Positions 1 through 8,423 of a DNA stretch of 64,000 nucleotides are shown here, piece by piece (positions within the stretch are counted from its first letter, which is position 1; each line of letters begins with the position of its first letter). A program made the translations under genes and the position numbers. Location of the stretch: positions 1-64,000 of the forward strand of contig NZ_JBBMFJ010000014.1 of assembly GCF_040096075.1 (NCBI RefSeq). The letters run 5' to 3'. Origin of the DNA: Brotaphodocola faecis (GTDB lineage Bacteria; Bacillota; Clostridia; Lachnospirales; Lachnospiraceae). The notes under the pieces are model-generated. The model was given only the letters and a program-made list of their open reading frames with translations. It did not search any database and was not told the DNA's origin.

Positions 1-75
1 AGGCAAAAATCCCATTGCCGAAGGCAATTTTCAATGGATTTTTGCCCGTAACTGTGAGGGTACTGAACAGTTACG
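1..75 (-). repeat. Family 1 structured repeat, copy cut by the window edge
   Basis: This is the 5' part of a dispersed element of about 135 bp, in reverse orientation relative to the copies at 32301, 36387 and 54437. It shows the terminal CGTAACTG/CAGTTACG hairpin and the long hairpin built on GGCAAAAATCC and GGGATTTTTGCC. The rest lies outside the window. It ends two bases before the stop codon of the HD-GYP gene. Confidence 0.85.
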
Positions 76-76
76 A

Positions 77-1018
77 TTACAGTTTTTTCTCCCAGCATCT
101 GCTTTCTGCAAACAGCCTGGTCAGCTCCGGGTCCAGTTTTCCTTCCCGGTTCGCCATCCCATCCAGAATTTTCAACGCTTTCTCCACGGGCACTCCCGGT
201 TTATAAGGCCGGTCCTCTGCCACCAGGGCATCAAAAATGTCCAGAATAGTGAGCATACGGACTTCCATTGGAATCTGATTTCCCTTCAGATGCTTTGGAT
301 AGCCGCTTCCGTCCAGAAGTTCGTGATGTGCTGCAGCCCATGCCCGCACATGGGACAGTTTCTTCGAAAAACGGATTTCCGAAAGCAGCTTGTCCGTAAA
401 TACCACATGGCTTTCCATAATCTCCCGTTCTTCTTCCGACAGGGTTCCCTTCCGGATCATCAGCATACGGAACTCCTCATCCGTAATCCACGTTCTTGTG
501 CTTCCATCTTCTTCCGTGTAGGTTTTCTCATGAATCCGGCTGATTTCCGCCCGAAGCGCATCCGTACAAATCCCTGCAGTATTGGCTTGCAGGATTTCCT
601 CACGGTCTTTCACCAGTTCTTCCTGTTCTCTTTTCAGTTCCTGCTCTGAAATCATTCCCTTCAGACAGGAGATCTGTGCCAGCAGGTGGATTTTCTCAAA
701 CCGGTGCAAAAGTTCATTGGTCTGCTCCGGCATAAGACGCGTGTCTTTATTCATGATTTCAAGCGGGATCACAAGCTTACCAATATCATGAAGCCACACG
801 CTCATAAGAAATTCTTCCCTGTGATCCGCATCAAACAGAGGCTGTTTTCCTGCTGCCCGGGCCTGTTCATTGAGATAGCTGATGAAACGCTCTCCATATT
901 CCGCCATATTTCTGGTATGAGTGGCATTATAAGGCGTTCTCTCATCAACTGCGGAGGACATGACACGCACAAATGATCGAAACAGTTCCTTGATATTTTC
1001 TATCTCCCGCTGTGTCAT
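77..1018 (-). CDS. HD-GYP domain phosphodiesterase-like protein
   Basis: The protein is 313 aa. It carries an HD motif (LHDIGK, near residue 75) and the GYP signature HHELLDGSGYP near residue 230, which together mark HD-GYP proteins. Members of this family usually hydrolyse cyclic di-GMP. No sensory or membrane domain is visible, so it is probably cytosolic. An insert rich in Glu and Lys lies between the two motifs. I chose the ATG at 1018 because GGAGGAAAAAATACT lies directly upstream, although the frame is open further. The neighbouring pilus genes make a link to surface motility possible, since c-di-GMP often controls pili, but that is inference. Confidence 0.85.
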   Translation of the reverse strand: MTQREIENIKELFRSFVRVMSSAVDERTPYNATHTRNMAEYGERFISYLNEQARAAGKQPLFDADHREEFLMSVWLHDIGKLVIPLEIMNKDTRLMPEQTNELLHRFEKIHLLAQISCLKGMISEQELKREQEELVKDREEILQANTAGICTDALRAEISRIHEKTYTEEDGSTRTWITDEEFRMLMIRKGTLSEEEREIMESHVVFTDKLLSEIRFSKKLSHVRAWAAAHHELLDGSGYPKHLKGNQIPMEVRMLTILDIFDALVAEDRPYKPGVPVEKALKILDGMANREGKLDPELTRLFAESRCWEKKL

Positions 1019-1160
1019 AGTATTTTTTCCTCCGTATTCTCTCACGCTGCTTTCATTATAATCCATGATCCGTTCCAATGGAAGCCTGAAAACTTTATAT
1101 TTTCCGGCACCGTGTGACCTGCCGTTTCATACAGTACAGTAAAAAGCAATGAGGCGCAAT

Positions 1161-2135
1161 ATGGCTGAAAATGATACACATTACAACGGAACTTCTGATA
1201 TAAGTGACAACAATGCGGCGGCTCCGCTTCCAGAGCTGGAAGAAGAAAAGGCAGTCTATCCGGACGATGCAGCAAATATCCCTGTGGCTCCGCTGCCGGA
1301 GCCCGGTGAGGGCGGTCCGGTCTATCCGGGCAATGACAATACCGGAACCATCGGCGGAAACTGGAACTGGGGCAATGGAAACTGGGGAAACAACGGCAAT
1401 AACAGTAGCGGAAACGGCTGGAATACCGGCTTCTTCCCGATCACTCCGACCAATCCGACGATTTCCCCTCGCTACTACGGGCAGGTGCGTTTCTTAAATG
1501 CTTCCACCAACAGTTTTGCCGTCAACATCACCATCGACGGCACTGCTTATGCCATCAACTCCCGCTTTGGCACTATCTCCAACTACGACTGGATTTCCGA
1601 TGGTTTCCATACTATTACCGTGCGCCGTGCTTCCGGCATGCGCTCTGTGCTGCTGCAGCAGAACTTCCCGTTTACCGCAGGTGAAAAAGTCACCATGGTC
1701 CTGGTGGATTCTGCCTCCGGCGGGCTGGAAATGGTTCAGGTTGCCGACACCGGCTGCAATACCCGCGCCTTTCATACTGGCTGCTATCGCTTTGCCAACA
1801 TGACCTTCAGTGGTTCCCGGTATGACCTGATGCTCTACGGCGGCGAAACCGTATTCCGCAACGTTGCCTTCCAGACCGTGACTCCTTACAAGCAGGCCAT
1901 GGCAGGCACCTACCAGTTCTATGTAACCAACTCCAACAGCTACTCCTTCCTGCGGGAAATTCCGATTATCGTCATTGGCGTAAACGGCTCCGGCACCATC
2001 ACCGGAAACAATATGGCAGAGCCACTGCTCTCCGCGCAGATTGAGATTGCCGCCGGCCAGAACTACACCTCCTACCTGATTGGAAACACCTGGTCCGATA
2101 TGGGGCTGCGTCTTCTGACCGTAGAAGATTCATAA
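1161..2135 (+). CDS. DUF4397 domain protein with Gly/Asn/Trp-rich linker
   Basis: The protein is 324 aa with no signal peptide. The first 60 residues are acidic and contain two copies of an APLPE...VYP motif. A low-complexity linker of Gly, Asn and Trp (about residues 70-95, GNWNWGNGNW) follows. The remainder is beta-rich and looks like a DUF4397 domain (YGQVRFLNASTNSFAVNITIDG, then repeated strands). DUF4397 proteins are commonly surface or envelope associated, but the function is unknown. The ATG at 1161 is preferred because GAGGCG precedes it; an ATG at 1149 has no clear ribosome site. The gene diverges from the HD-GYP gene and converges with pilT. Confidence 0.7.
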   Translation: MAENDTHYNGTSDISDNNAAAPLPELEEEKAVYPDDAANIPVAPLPEPGEGGPVYPGNDNTGTIGGNWNWGNGNWGNNGNNSSGNGWNTGFFPITPTNPTISPRYYGQVRFLNASTNSFAVNITIDGTAYAINSRFGTISNYDWISDGFHTITVRRASGMRSVLLQQNFPFTAGEKVTMVLVDSASGGLEMVQVADTGCNTRAFHTGCYRFANMTFSGSRYDLMLYGGETVFRNVAFQTVTPYKQAMAGTYQFYVTNSNSYSFLREIPIIVIGVNGSGTITGNNMAEPLLSAQIEIAAGQNYTSYLIGNTWSDMGLRLLTVEDS

Positions 2136-2149
2136 CCCCCAAAGACAGA

Positions 2150-2190
2150 CAGGGGCGCTCCCGGTCCATGTACGACCGGGAACGCCCCTG
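2150..2190. terminator. Bidirectional terminator between the DUF4397 gene and pilT
   Basis: A long GC-rich stem pairs CAGGGGCGCTCCCGGTC with GACCGGGAACGCCCCTG around a 7-nt loop, with one internal mismatch. It lies between two convergent genes. Only a weak T-run follows on the plus side. Confidence 0.85.
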
Positions 2191-2215
2191 TTATTCTGTA
2201 TATCTGATTTTTTGT

Positions 2216-3280
2216 TTACAGTCTTGCCAGCTTCTTCTCCATCAGCTCGCCATTGCTGCTGTAGATGATGGCATTTTCCTTGCTGATCTTTCCTTCCCGG
2301 AACAGCTTTATAATGCTGTTGTCCATGGTGATCATACCTTCCTCCTGAGAGGTGGCGATGATGTTGTCGATCTGGTGGATCTTGGACTCACGGATCAGGT
2401 TGCGGATCGCGTTGTTGAAGAACATGACCTCAAAGGCCGGTACCACGCCGCCGTCCACCGCCGGGATCAGCTGCTGGGATACCACAGCCTGCATAACCAT
2501 GGAAAGCTGTGCCCGCACCTGCTCCTGCTGTGCCGGCGGAAAGCTGTCAATGATTCGGTCTATGGTATTGGCGGCACCCACCGTATGCAGCGTGGAGATG
2601 ACCAGATGTCCGGTCTCTGCTGCCGTCAGCGCCGTCTTGATGGTTTCCTCATCACGCATCTCTCCAACCAGAATGACATCCGGTGCCTGACGCAGTGCCG
2701 CGCGAAGGCCTGTCACATAGCTTTCCGTATCCAGCCCGATCTCTCGCTGGGTAACCACACTCTGGTTATAGCGGTGCAGATACTCAATCGGGTCTTCCAA
2801 CGTAATAACATGGGCATTGCGTGTCTTGTTGATCTGGTCGATGATGCAGGCCAGCGTGGTACTCTTACCACTGCCCGCCGGTCCGGTTACCAGAACAAAA
2901 CCCTTAGTCATGCGGGAAATGTCGATGACCACCTGGGGAATGTGCAGGTTATGGAAGTCCGGAAGATCAAACGTAATCACACGAATAATAGCTGCCAGAG
3001 AACCTCTCTGCCGGAACACATTGACACGGAAGCGGGATACACCCGGCAGCGCCATGGCAAAGTCATCATCACCGTGTTCCAGAACACGGTCCATGCTGCG
3101 GTTATTGGCAAGTGCGTAGATTTCCCGCACCATCTCTTCAATTTCTTTGGGAAAGATTTTCTCATCGGTCTGATAAAGGATCTTTCCGCCCACTTTCCAG
3201 GAAAGCGGCATACCTGGGATCAGGAATATGTCTGCCGCGCCCTGCTCCACTGCTTTGCGCAGTACGTCTTCTGTATACAT
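2216..3280 (-). CDS. pilT: PilT-type twitching ATPase
   Basis: The protein is 354 aa, the usual PilT length. Walker A is GPAGSGKST near residue 130. The ITLEDPIEYLH box, the VGEMRDEET Walker B/Asp box and the TGHLVISTLHT His box follow in the usual order. PilT powers type IV pilus retraction as a cytoplasmic hexamer. The start at 3280 (MYTEDVLRKA) has GGAGGG seven bases upstream; earlier ATGs are too close to or inside that site. It is the last gene of a run starting at the gspF/pilC gene, so it is probably co-transcribed with the pilin-like genes. No PilB extension ATPase is in the window. Confidence 0.92.
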   Translation of the reverse strand: MYTEDVLRKAVEQGAADIFLIPGMPLSWKVGGKILYQTDEKIFPKEIEEMVREIYALANNRSMDRVLEHGDDDFAMALPGVSRFRVNVFRQRGSLAAIIRVITFDLPDFHNLHIPQVVIDISRMTKGFVLVTGPAGSGKSTTLACIIDQINKTRNAHVITLEDPIEYLHRYNQSVVTQREIGLDTESYVTGLRAALRQAPDVILVGEMRDEETIKTALTAAETGHLVISTLHTVGAANTIDRIIDSFPPAQQEQVRAQLSMVMQAVVSQQLIPAVDGGVVPAFEVMFFNNAIRNLIRESKIHQIDNIIATSQEEGMITMDNSIIKLFREGKISKENAIIYSSNGELMEKKLARL

Positions 3281-3306
3281 ACGCATTCCCTCCATAGCTT
3301 CCTTTT

Positions 3307-3741
3307 CTATGATGCGCCCGCTCCACTCCATACCGGAATGGACTGGTCAATCTCATAATCCTCCTGATGATATACCTTCCAGGAAAGAATTTTGTATGTT
3401 TTCTTTTCCCAGTCAAGGTTCAGCTCCACCCGCAGCGCCTGCCCGGCGTCCATGGAGACATCCGTGCAGTAGGTGCCGGTATCACTCTGCAGATACGGCG
3501 CAAGGCTGTCTTTGTCACCCTTTAAAAGTGCCTGATCTGCCATCTGTAAAAAGGCCTCTCCCTGGGCGTCTGCCCGGTAATATTCCTGAACCGAGTCCGC
3601 GCTTCTTACCGAAAGCGCGTCTTCCCGCTTTGCGTTGCCAAGGGACAGCACGCTGAATGTCACAAGGCAGAGCACAATAAAGATCAGGATCAGACTGGAG
3701 CTTCCGATGTTGGCTTTTCTTCGGATTTCCTGTTTTGCCAT
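3307..3741 (-). CDS. Small single-pass membrane protein of the pilus cluster
   Basis: The protein is 144 aa with one hydrophobic segment (SSLILIFIVLCLVTFSVLSL, about residues 14-33) after a short basic N-terminus. The rest is a soluble domain. I do not recognise a named family. The topology (short cytoplasmic tail, one helix, external domain) is that of a minor pilin-like or pilus assembly protein, but no clear G|xxxxE prepilin site is seen. GGAGGAAAAGACAG precedes the ATG. It sits between the pseudopilin-like gene and pilT on the same strand. Confidence 0.7.
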   Translation of the reverse strand: MAKQEIRRKANIGSSSLILIFIVLCLVTFSVLSLGNAKREDALSVRSADSVQEYYRADAQGEAFLQMADQALLKGDKDSLAPYLQSDTGTYCTDVSMDAGQALRVELNLDWEKKTYKILSWKVYHQEDYEIDQSIPVWSGAGAS

Positions 3742-3846
3742 CTGTCTTTTCCTCCGGATATTTCCTGTAATGTTTCACCTGCAGTCTGTCTGCTGCGGTC
3801 TGTTAACTGCTTTCAGGCACAGTTTTCAAAAGCCAGTCCGCATAAA

Positions 3847-4245
3847 TTACGGCCTTACATACTTTGCCGCGTCCAACGCAAACAGTTCTTCGCCGTCCTC
3901 TCCGGCTTCCCGGATCACGATCTGAAGGTTCTGTATGCCGTCTTCTTTGCTGGTTTCTGTGAGACTGCCCGTATAAACTGCCTCCGACTGATTTTCCGTT
4001 TCTTCCCAGTCCGCGTTCCAGTACAGGCTCTGTTCCCCCTCCTGCTGCTCTTCCGACAGCTTCCAGACCTCTGCCACCGACTGGGCTGCGCTGACCGCGT
4101 GGTCACGCTCCCAGGCAAGACGGCTCATCCGGTCGGATTTCGCGAATGCCAGAATGCAGGTGGAGGCGCAAAGCATGAAGAAAAAGACGACTACCATCAT
4201 TTCCATCAGGAAAATGCCGGAGCCGGAACCACTTCGTTTATTCAT
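3847..4245 (-). CDS. Prepilin-like minor pilin
   Basis: The protein is 132 aa. After a short basic N-terminus (MNKRSGSGS) it reads G|IFLMEMMVVVFFFML, which fits a type IV prepilin cleavage site with Glu at +5 followed by a hydrophobic helix. The C-terminal domain is acidic and has no recognised motif. It would be processed by a prepilin peptidase located elsewhere and assembled in a pilus or pseudopilus. Its start overlaps the end of the upstream gene by 8 bp, which suggests translational coupling. Confidence 0.7.
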   Translation of the reverse strand: MNKRSGSGSGIFLMEMMVVVFFFMLCASTCILAFAKSDRMSRLAWERDHAVSAAQSVAEVWKLSEEQQEGEQSLYWNADWEETENQSEAVYTGSLTETSKEDGIQNLQIVIREAGEDGEELFALDAAKYVRP

Positions 4246-4747
4246 GTTCCGTCACCGCCCTTCCACTCCGCAGTGACAGGATCAGGCTGCCGCCACCCGT
4301 GCCAAGCGTTGTCACATGGAGAAGCTGGCCGTCTTGTGTCAGTTCCAGGCCGTCACACTCCAGGATTTCCAGACCGTCCGCAAGTCCCAGACCACTGTCC
4401 TCATAGGTAAATAACTCCCGGATGCTGCCTTCATAATAATAGATCCAGGTGATGTAATCACCACCCTCTATGCTCTCGCGGATTTCCAGGACCGGCTGTC
4501 CATCAACAGTTTTCACCTCAACAGCCCCGTCCGTGTCACCCTGACGCACCTTATTTGCCACATACTGAAGGGCCACACTGCCGGTATAGGTCTGGTCCAT
4601 GCGGCTGCTGATATTTTCGTAAACCTTGCTGCCTGCAAGCACTGTAAACAGCGCGCACATGATGAAGACAAGAAACAGCAGCATGGTAAAGAGCACGCTC
4701 ATGGCCTGCCCGTCGTTTCGATTACGGCTGCCAGTCACTGTCATCAC
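4238..4747 (-). CDS. DUF4860-like pilus-cluster membrane protein
   Basis: The protein is 169 aa. A short N-terminal tail (NRNDGQAMS) leads into one hydrophobic helix (VLFTMLLFLVFIMCALFTVLAG, about residues 18-39). The external domain has regular beta-type repeats ending in GGGSLILSLRSGR. It resembles the DUF4860 proteins of clostridial type IV pilus operons; the name is from memory. It overlaps both neighbours by a few bases, so the three small genes look like one translational unit. The start may be the first or second Met. Confidence 0.65.
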   Translation of the reverse strand: MMTVTGSRNRNDGQAMSVLFTMLLFLVFIMCALFTVLAGSKVYENISSRMDQTYTGSVALQYVANKVRQGDTDGAVEVKTVDGQPVLEIRESIEGGDYITWIYYYEGSIRELFTYEDSGLGLADGLEILECDGLELTQDGQLLHVTTLGTGGGSLILSLRSGRAVTEHE

Positions 4748-5066
4748 CTCCTTCTGCGGGGATCACGGTGATATCCGGCATAATATTGGAGGCAAAACCG
4801 CTGTAGAACACATTGTAGCGTTCCCGGTCGATCTGAATGCCATAGTTTTCTTCCAGATATTCCACGCTTGGCGGATAACGTCCTTCAATGGCATAACACT
4901 GTACCGATGCCTGACGGATTGCCTTCACCAGGGTATCCGAGCCTTCCGACTTTGCCCGTCCAAGGAAGGAAAACACACCGTTCATAAACAGGCCCATAAT
5001 GACGCCAAATACGGCCACAGAGATGACACATCCGGCAAGGAACCGTTTATCCCATTTCTTTTTCAT
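4722..5066 (-). CDS. Pilin-like small membrane protein
   Basis: The protein is 114 aa. A basic N-terminus (MKKKWDKR) precedes one helix (FLAGCVISVAVFGVIMGLFMNGVF). The soluble part has the motif IRQASVQCYAIEGRYPPSVEYLEENYGI, a pattern seen in the N-terminal helix and loop of many type II secretion and type IV pseudopilins. There is no canonical prepilin peptidase site. Its 5' neighbour is the gspF/pilC platform gene 19 bp away, and its end overlaps the next gene. Confidence 0.65.
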   Translation of the reverse strand: MKKKWDKRFLAGCVISVAVFGVIMGLFMNGVFSFLGRAKSEGSDTLVKAIRQASVQCYAIEGRYPPSVEYLEENYGIQIDRERYNVFYSGFASNIMPDITVIPAEGGDDSDWQP

Positions 5067-5085
5067 GTCTGCTCCTCCGTCCGTC

Positions 5086-6129
5086 TCAGCCTACTCCGGC
5101 CAGAATTCCGGCCAGCGGAAGCATGACAGAAAGAAGGATCAGACCCACTGCCACAGCCAGTACCGCAACCAGGGTCGGTTCCAGTCTTGCCACCATAGCA
5201 TCGATGGAGGCATCTGCCTGCTGTTCGTAGTCATCCGAGATATTCTGCAGCACTTCGTCCATCTTACCGCTCCGCACGCCAACCTTGATCATCTGGATAT
5301 GGAAGCTGCTGAACAGACCGGACTCTTTCATGGCCTCGTAGTAGCCTTCGCCCAGCTGCAGTTTTTCGCTGCAGACATCGATTTTTTCTGCCACCGCACT
5401 GTTATCTACCAGTTCTCTGGCAAGCTCCATGCCTTTATCCAGTTCCATGCCGCTGCGGATGGTCAGCGCCAGTACCGCGGTAAACCGGCGTCCTGCTGCG
5501 GCCATGGCAGTCTTGCTGTTTCGTTTCAACCGCTCCATCAGCTTATGGGCAATGGTCAGCTCCTTGCCTGCGCCTGCCGCAATGGCTGCCACGGTGACAG
5601 CCACAGCCAGAAGTACAAATACCACCAGGGCCGCGCCGCTTAAGATTCCGCCAAGGCGGGATGCCGCCCGGGAAAGCGGGGACATCTGCACACCGAGCTG
5701 CGCGTACACCTGTTCAAATACCGGCATAACCCGGGTAAACAGAACAAACAATACGATGAGCAGCATGCCGACCATCATCACCGGGTAGGTGATGGCGTTA
5801 CGGATGTTTTTCATCATATAATATTCTTTTTCATAGTAGTCCGCCAGGGACTCCATCATCTGATCCAGGGTACCGCTCTGCTGTCCCAGCTTTGCCATGC
5901 GCACCACATAAGGCGGAAACGCACCGGTGCGCTCCAGGGATTCGAAGAACGGGTCTCCCAGTTCCACATCCTCTCCCATGGTATGGAGAAGTTTCTTTTC
6001 CTCTTCGGTCGGGGCATCCTCCGCCATCAGGTACAGCCCCTCATCAAGCGGGACTGCTGCTTTTAACAGAATGGATACCTGAAGACAGAATGCGGACAGC
6101 TCCCGTCCGGAATAAACTTTCGCTGCCAT
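5086..6129 (-). CDS. Type IV pilus / type II secretion platform protein (GspF/PilC family)
   Basis: The protein is 347 aa, typical of this family. It contains two T2SSF domains (about residues 10-135 and 215-335), each ending in long hydrophobic helices, such as YPVMMVGMLLIVLFVLF near 120-140 and the C-terminal LVAVLAVAVGLILLSVMLPLAGI. GspF/PilC is the inner membrane platform that couples the assembly and retraction ATPases to pilin movement. It is the first gene of the pilus run, upstream of three small pilin-like genes and pilT. Confidence 0.88.
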   Translation of the reverse strand: MAAKVYSGRELSAFCLQVSILLKAAVPLDEGLYLMAEDAPTEEEKKLLHTMGEDVELGDPFFESLERTGAFPPYVVRMAKLGQQSGTLDQMMESLADYYEKEYYMMKNIRNAITYPVMMVGMLLIVLFVLFTRVMPVFEQVYAQLGVQMSPLSRAASRLGGILSGAALVVFVLLAVAVTVAAIAAGAGKELTIAHKLMERLKRNSKTAMAAAGRRFTAVLALTIRSGMELDKGMELARELVDNSAVAEKIDVCSEKLQLGEGYYEAMKESGLFSSFHIQMIKVGVRSGKMDEVLQNISDDYEQQADASIDAMVARLEPTLVAVLAVAVGLILLSVMLPLAGILAGVG

Positions 6130-6150
6130 AGTATACTCTCCCCCTGCAGT

Positions 6151-7212
6151 TTAGTAGGTATATTTTGCCTGATAGTTGGATCCGTTTCCAATGTACTGCT
6201 TGATTGACTCACTCTGTCCACCGGAAGATGCGAAGGTCGGATCCATCAGGGACCAGTCGTGTCCGTCGAAGTAGATAAAGTTATCAACCCAGCCTACGTT
6301 GTCGATGTATACGTTTACCCACGCATGATACAGACCGCCGCTGTAGCCGATGACCAACTTGGTCGGAATATCCTGGGAACGAAGCATAGCCGTCATCAGG
6401 GCCGCGTAGTCGAAGCAGATTCCCTTCTTCTGGGCCAGAACCTGATCGACATTCGGAAGATAACCGCTCTGCACGGAAGCTGCCTTGGCGGTATCGTATG
6501 TAACGTTGTTGATGACATAATTGTATACATTGGTCACCACGCCAATCTGATCCGCCGCGGAAGCTGCCAGCTCCGCGCCTTTTTTCACGGCTGCGCTGCC
6601 GCTTGAGAAATTCACATACTGGTTCGGGGTTAAGAACGGCGCAAACTCGTCAGAGAGACTTACCGTAACATTCTGGCTGAGTACCTGGGCGTACTGGTTG
6701 CCGCTGACATTCTCAAAAATCTTGATGCTGTAGGCTCCGCTTCCCTCGGTAAACGGGAATACCTCGTAGGCATCGCGGGCATTTAAGTCGTAGGTATAGG
6801 TGGTGGATTTGGCAATCTGAATCTTGATTCTGCTCTGTCCACCGGTGTACTTAATCATGACATAGCCCTTGGATGTGTTGGATGCGTCAATGGTGGCACG
6901 GCCGTTGCCGTAGGTCACGGTACCGCTGGCTACCGGAGTGCGCACATCACTGCCCGCCGGTTTCTGATACAGCGGAACTGCCTCATCCTCGATGACGGCC
7001 AGAGACTCCTGTGTATCTGTGTCTGCCGCAGCCACGGATTCCGCAGTCTCCTGCTCATTCGATGCTGCCTGCTGTCCAGCGTCCTGTACTTTTGCCACGG
7101 TTTCTTCCTGCTGTACCTCTGATGAAACCGGAGCGCTGCTTCCAGCGCACCCATAAAGCGCTGCTGCCGTCAGAATAGCTGCCACACTGACACTGATCCT
7201 TCTTTTTCTCAT
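6151..7212 (-). CDS. Transglutaminase-like lipoprotein
   Basis: The protein is 353 aa. The N-terminus MRKRRISVSVAAILTAAALYGC is a lipoprotein signal with Cys near position 22, followed by a Glu/Ala-rich linker. The C-terminal 150 residues hold a transglutaminase-type catalytic core. Cys is in KKGICFDYAALMTAMLRSQ, His in YHAWVNVYIDN and Asp in LMDPTF. Such secreted proteins act as cell-wall or protein cross-linking or cleaving enzymes, and the substrate is unknown. The ATG at 7212 follows AGAGGTG by 8 bases. It lies just upstream of the pilus cluster and just downstream of rlmB. Confidence 0.85.
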   Translation of the reverse strand: MRKRRISVSVAAILTAAALYGCAGSSAPVSSEVQQEETVAKVQDAGQQAASNEQETAESVAAADTDTQESLAVIEDEAVPLYQKPAGSDVRTPVASGTVTYGNGRATIDASNTSKGYVMIKYTGGQSRIKIQIAKSTTYTYDLNARDAYEVFPFTEGSGAYSIKIFENVSGNQYAQVLSQNVTVSLSDEFAPFLTPNQYVNFSSGSAAVKKGAELAASAADQIGVVTNVYNYVINNVTYDTAKAASVQSGYLPNVDQVLAQKKGICFDYAALMTAMLRSQDIPTKLVIGYSGGLYHAWVNVYIDNVGWVDNFIYFDGHDWSLMDPTFASSGGQSESIKQYIGNGSNYQAKYTY

Positions 7213-7245
7213 TTTATAAACACCTCTTTTTGTACTCTCCGGCAC

Positions 7246-7986
7246 TTAGCTTAAGCGCTGTCTCACGATTTCGTAAGCCAGCACACCTGCTGCCACCGAA
7301 GCGTTCAGAGAGTCGATGTCGCCCTTCATCGGGATGGAGGCGATCATGTCGCATTTCTCCCGGATGAGCTTGCCGACTCCGTTTCCTTCGTTTCCGATCA
7401 CAAGTCCGATCGGTCCCTTTAAGTTCAGACGGTACATGACCTCGCCGCCCATATCGGCACAGACAAACCAGAGACCGCGCTTTTTCAGGTCCTCGATGGT
7501 CTGGGCCAGATTGGTCACCTTGGCTACCGGTGTGTAATTTAAGGCACCCGCGGAGGTCTTTGCCACCGTAGCGGTAAGACCTGCTGCCCGGTGCTTCGGA
7601 ATAATGACGCCATGGGCTCCGGCCAGGTTTGCGGTACGGATGATTGCACCCAGGTTGTGCGGATCCTCAATGCCGTCAAGCAGGAAGATGAACGGCGGCT
7701 CGCCCTTCTCTTCCGCTGCCTTTAAGATATCCTCCACCTCTGCGTACTCGTAAGCCGCAGCGTAAGCAATCACGCCCTGGTGCTTTCCAGTCTCAGACAT
7801 CTGGTACAGGCGCTCTCTCGGTACAAAATTGATGATAGCATCGGTCTTTCTTGCCTCACGCACAATGGTCTGTACCGGGCCGTCTTTGCAACCATCCTGC
7901 ACAAACAGCTTGTCGATGGTTTTTCCAGAACGGAATGCCTCCAGTACGGCATTCCTTCCCTCTATGGTCAGTTCTTCGTATCTCAT
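7246..7986 (-). CDS. rlmB: 23S rRNA (guanosine-2'-O-)-methyltransferase RlmB-type
   Basis: The protein is 246 aa. An N-terminal substrate-binding domain (IEGRNAVLEAFRSGKTIDKLFV) precedes a SpoU/TrmH knot domain with LLDGIEDPHNLGAIIRTANLAGA, LVIGNEGNGVGKLIREKCD and IPMKGDIDSLNASVAAGVLAYE, the three motifs of this family. It probably methylates a ribosomal RNA guanosine at the 2'-OH using S-adenosylmethionine. Its ATG overlaps the mrnC stop by 4 bp, the usual Firmicute order cysS-mrnC-rlmB. Confidence 0.93.
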   Translation of the reverse strand: MRYEELTIEGRNAVLEAFRSGKTIDKLFVQDGCKDGPVQTIVREARKTDAIINFVPRERLYQMSETGKHQGVIAYAAAYEYAEVEDILKAAEEKGEPPFIFLLDGIEDPHNLGAIIRTANLAGAHGVIIPKHRAAGLTATVAKTSAGALNYTPVAKVTNLAQTIEDLKKRGLWFVCADMGGEVMYRLNLKGPIGLVIGNEGNGVGKLIREKCDMIASIPMKGDIDSLNASVAAGVLAYEIVRQRLS

Positions 7987-8423
7987 GAAAGTTCTCCAAT
8001 CTTTTCCAGTCCGTCCCGGATCAGGTCCAGCAGACGGTCGTGCCGTGCCTGCAGGTACAGATACCCGACCAGAGCCTCAAAACCGGTGGCCATGCGGTAG
8101 TCGATCATGGTGGCGTGCTTGGCTGTGGTGGCGGATTTCGCGTTGCGGCCCCGCTTGTATACAGCCAGTTCCTCCTCGGTCAGATCGTCCTGAATGGCTT
8201 TTATGAGGTTGGCCTGGGTCTCTGCTTTCACCAGGCTGGCACTCTTTTTATGCATCTTGTTGACCTGCATGCTGCCGTGGTTGATGACCTTGGTGCGGAT
8301 CAGCAGTTCGTAGACTGCGTCTCCGATGTAGGCCAGCACCAGCGGCGAATAGGTCCGCGGATCCACCTCTTCCAGCTTTAACGCCTTCGCGATGGCTTCC
8401 TCGATTTTTATGCTCTCTTCCAT
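7983..8423 (-). CDS. mrnC: Mini-ribonuclease III
   Basis: The protein is 146 aa, an RNase III catalytic domain without a dsRNA-binding domain. The signature LAYIGDAVYELLIRTKVI carries the catalytic Asp region, and KSATTAKHATMIDYRMATGFEALVGYLYL the second half. Mini-III matures the ends of 23S rRNA precursors. It overlaps cysS by 16 bp and rlmB by 4 bp, so the three genes are coupled. Confidence 0.93.
   Translation of the reverse strand: MEESIKIEEAIAKALKLEEVDPRTYSPLVLAYIGDAVYELLIRTKVINHGSMQVNKMHKKSASLVKAETQANLIKAIQDDLTEEELAVYKRGRNAKSATTAKHATMIDYRMATGFEALVGYLYLQARHDRLLDLIRDGLEKIGELS

Noticed and set aside
1350..1430. Gly/Asn/Trp-rich stretch as a CRISPR-like or tandem DNA repeat.
   Set aside because: The repetition is at protein level in a coding frame and spacers are absent; no CRISPR array was seen anywhere in the window.
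2168..3358. Long plus-strand open frame opposite pilT (396 codons).
   Set aside because: It is the antisense of a clear PilT gene, has low-complexity His/Leu-rich sequence and no ribosome site.
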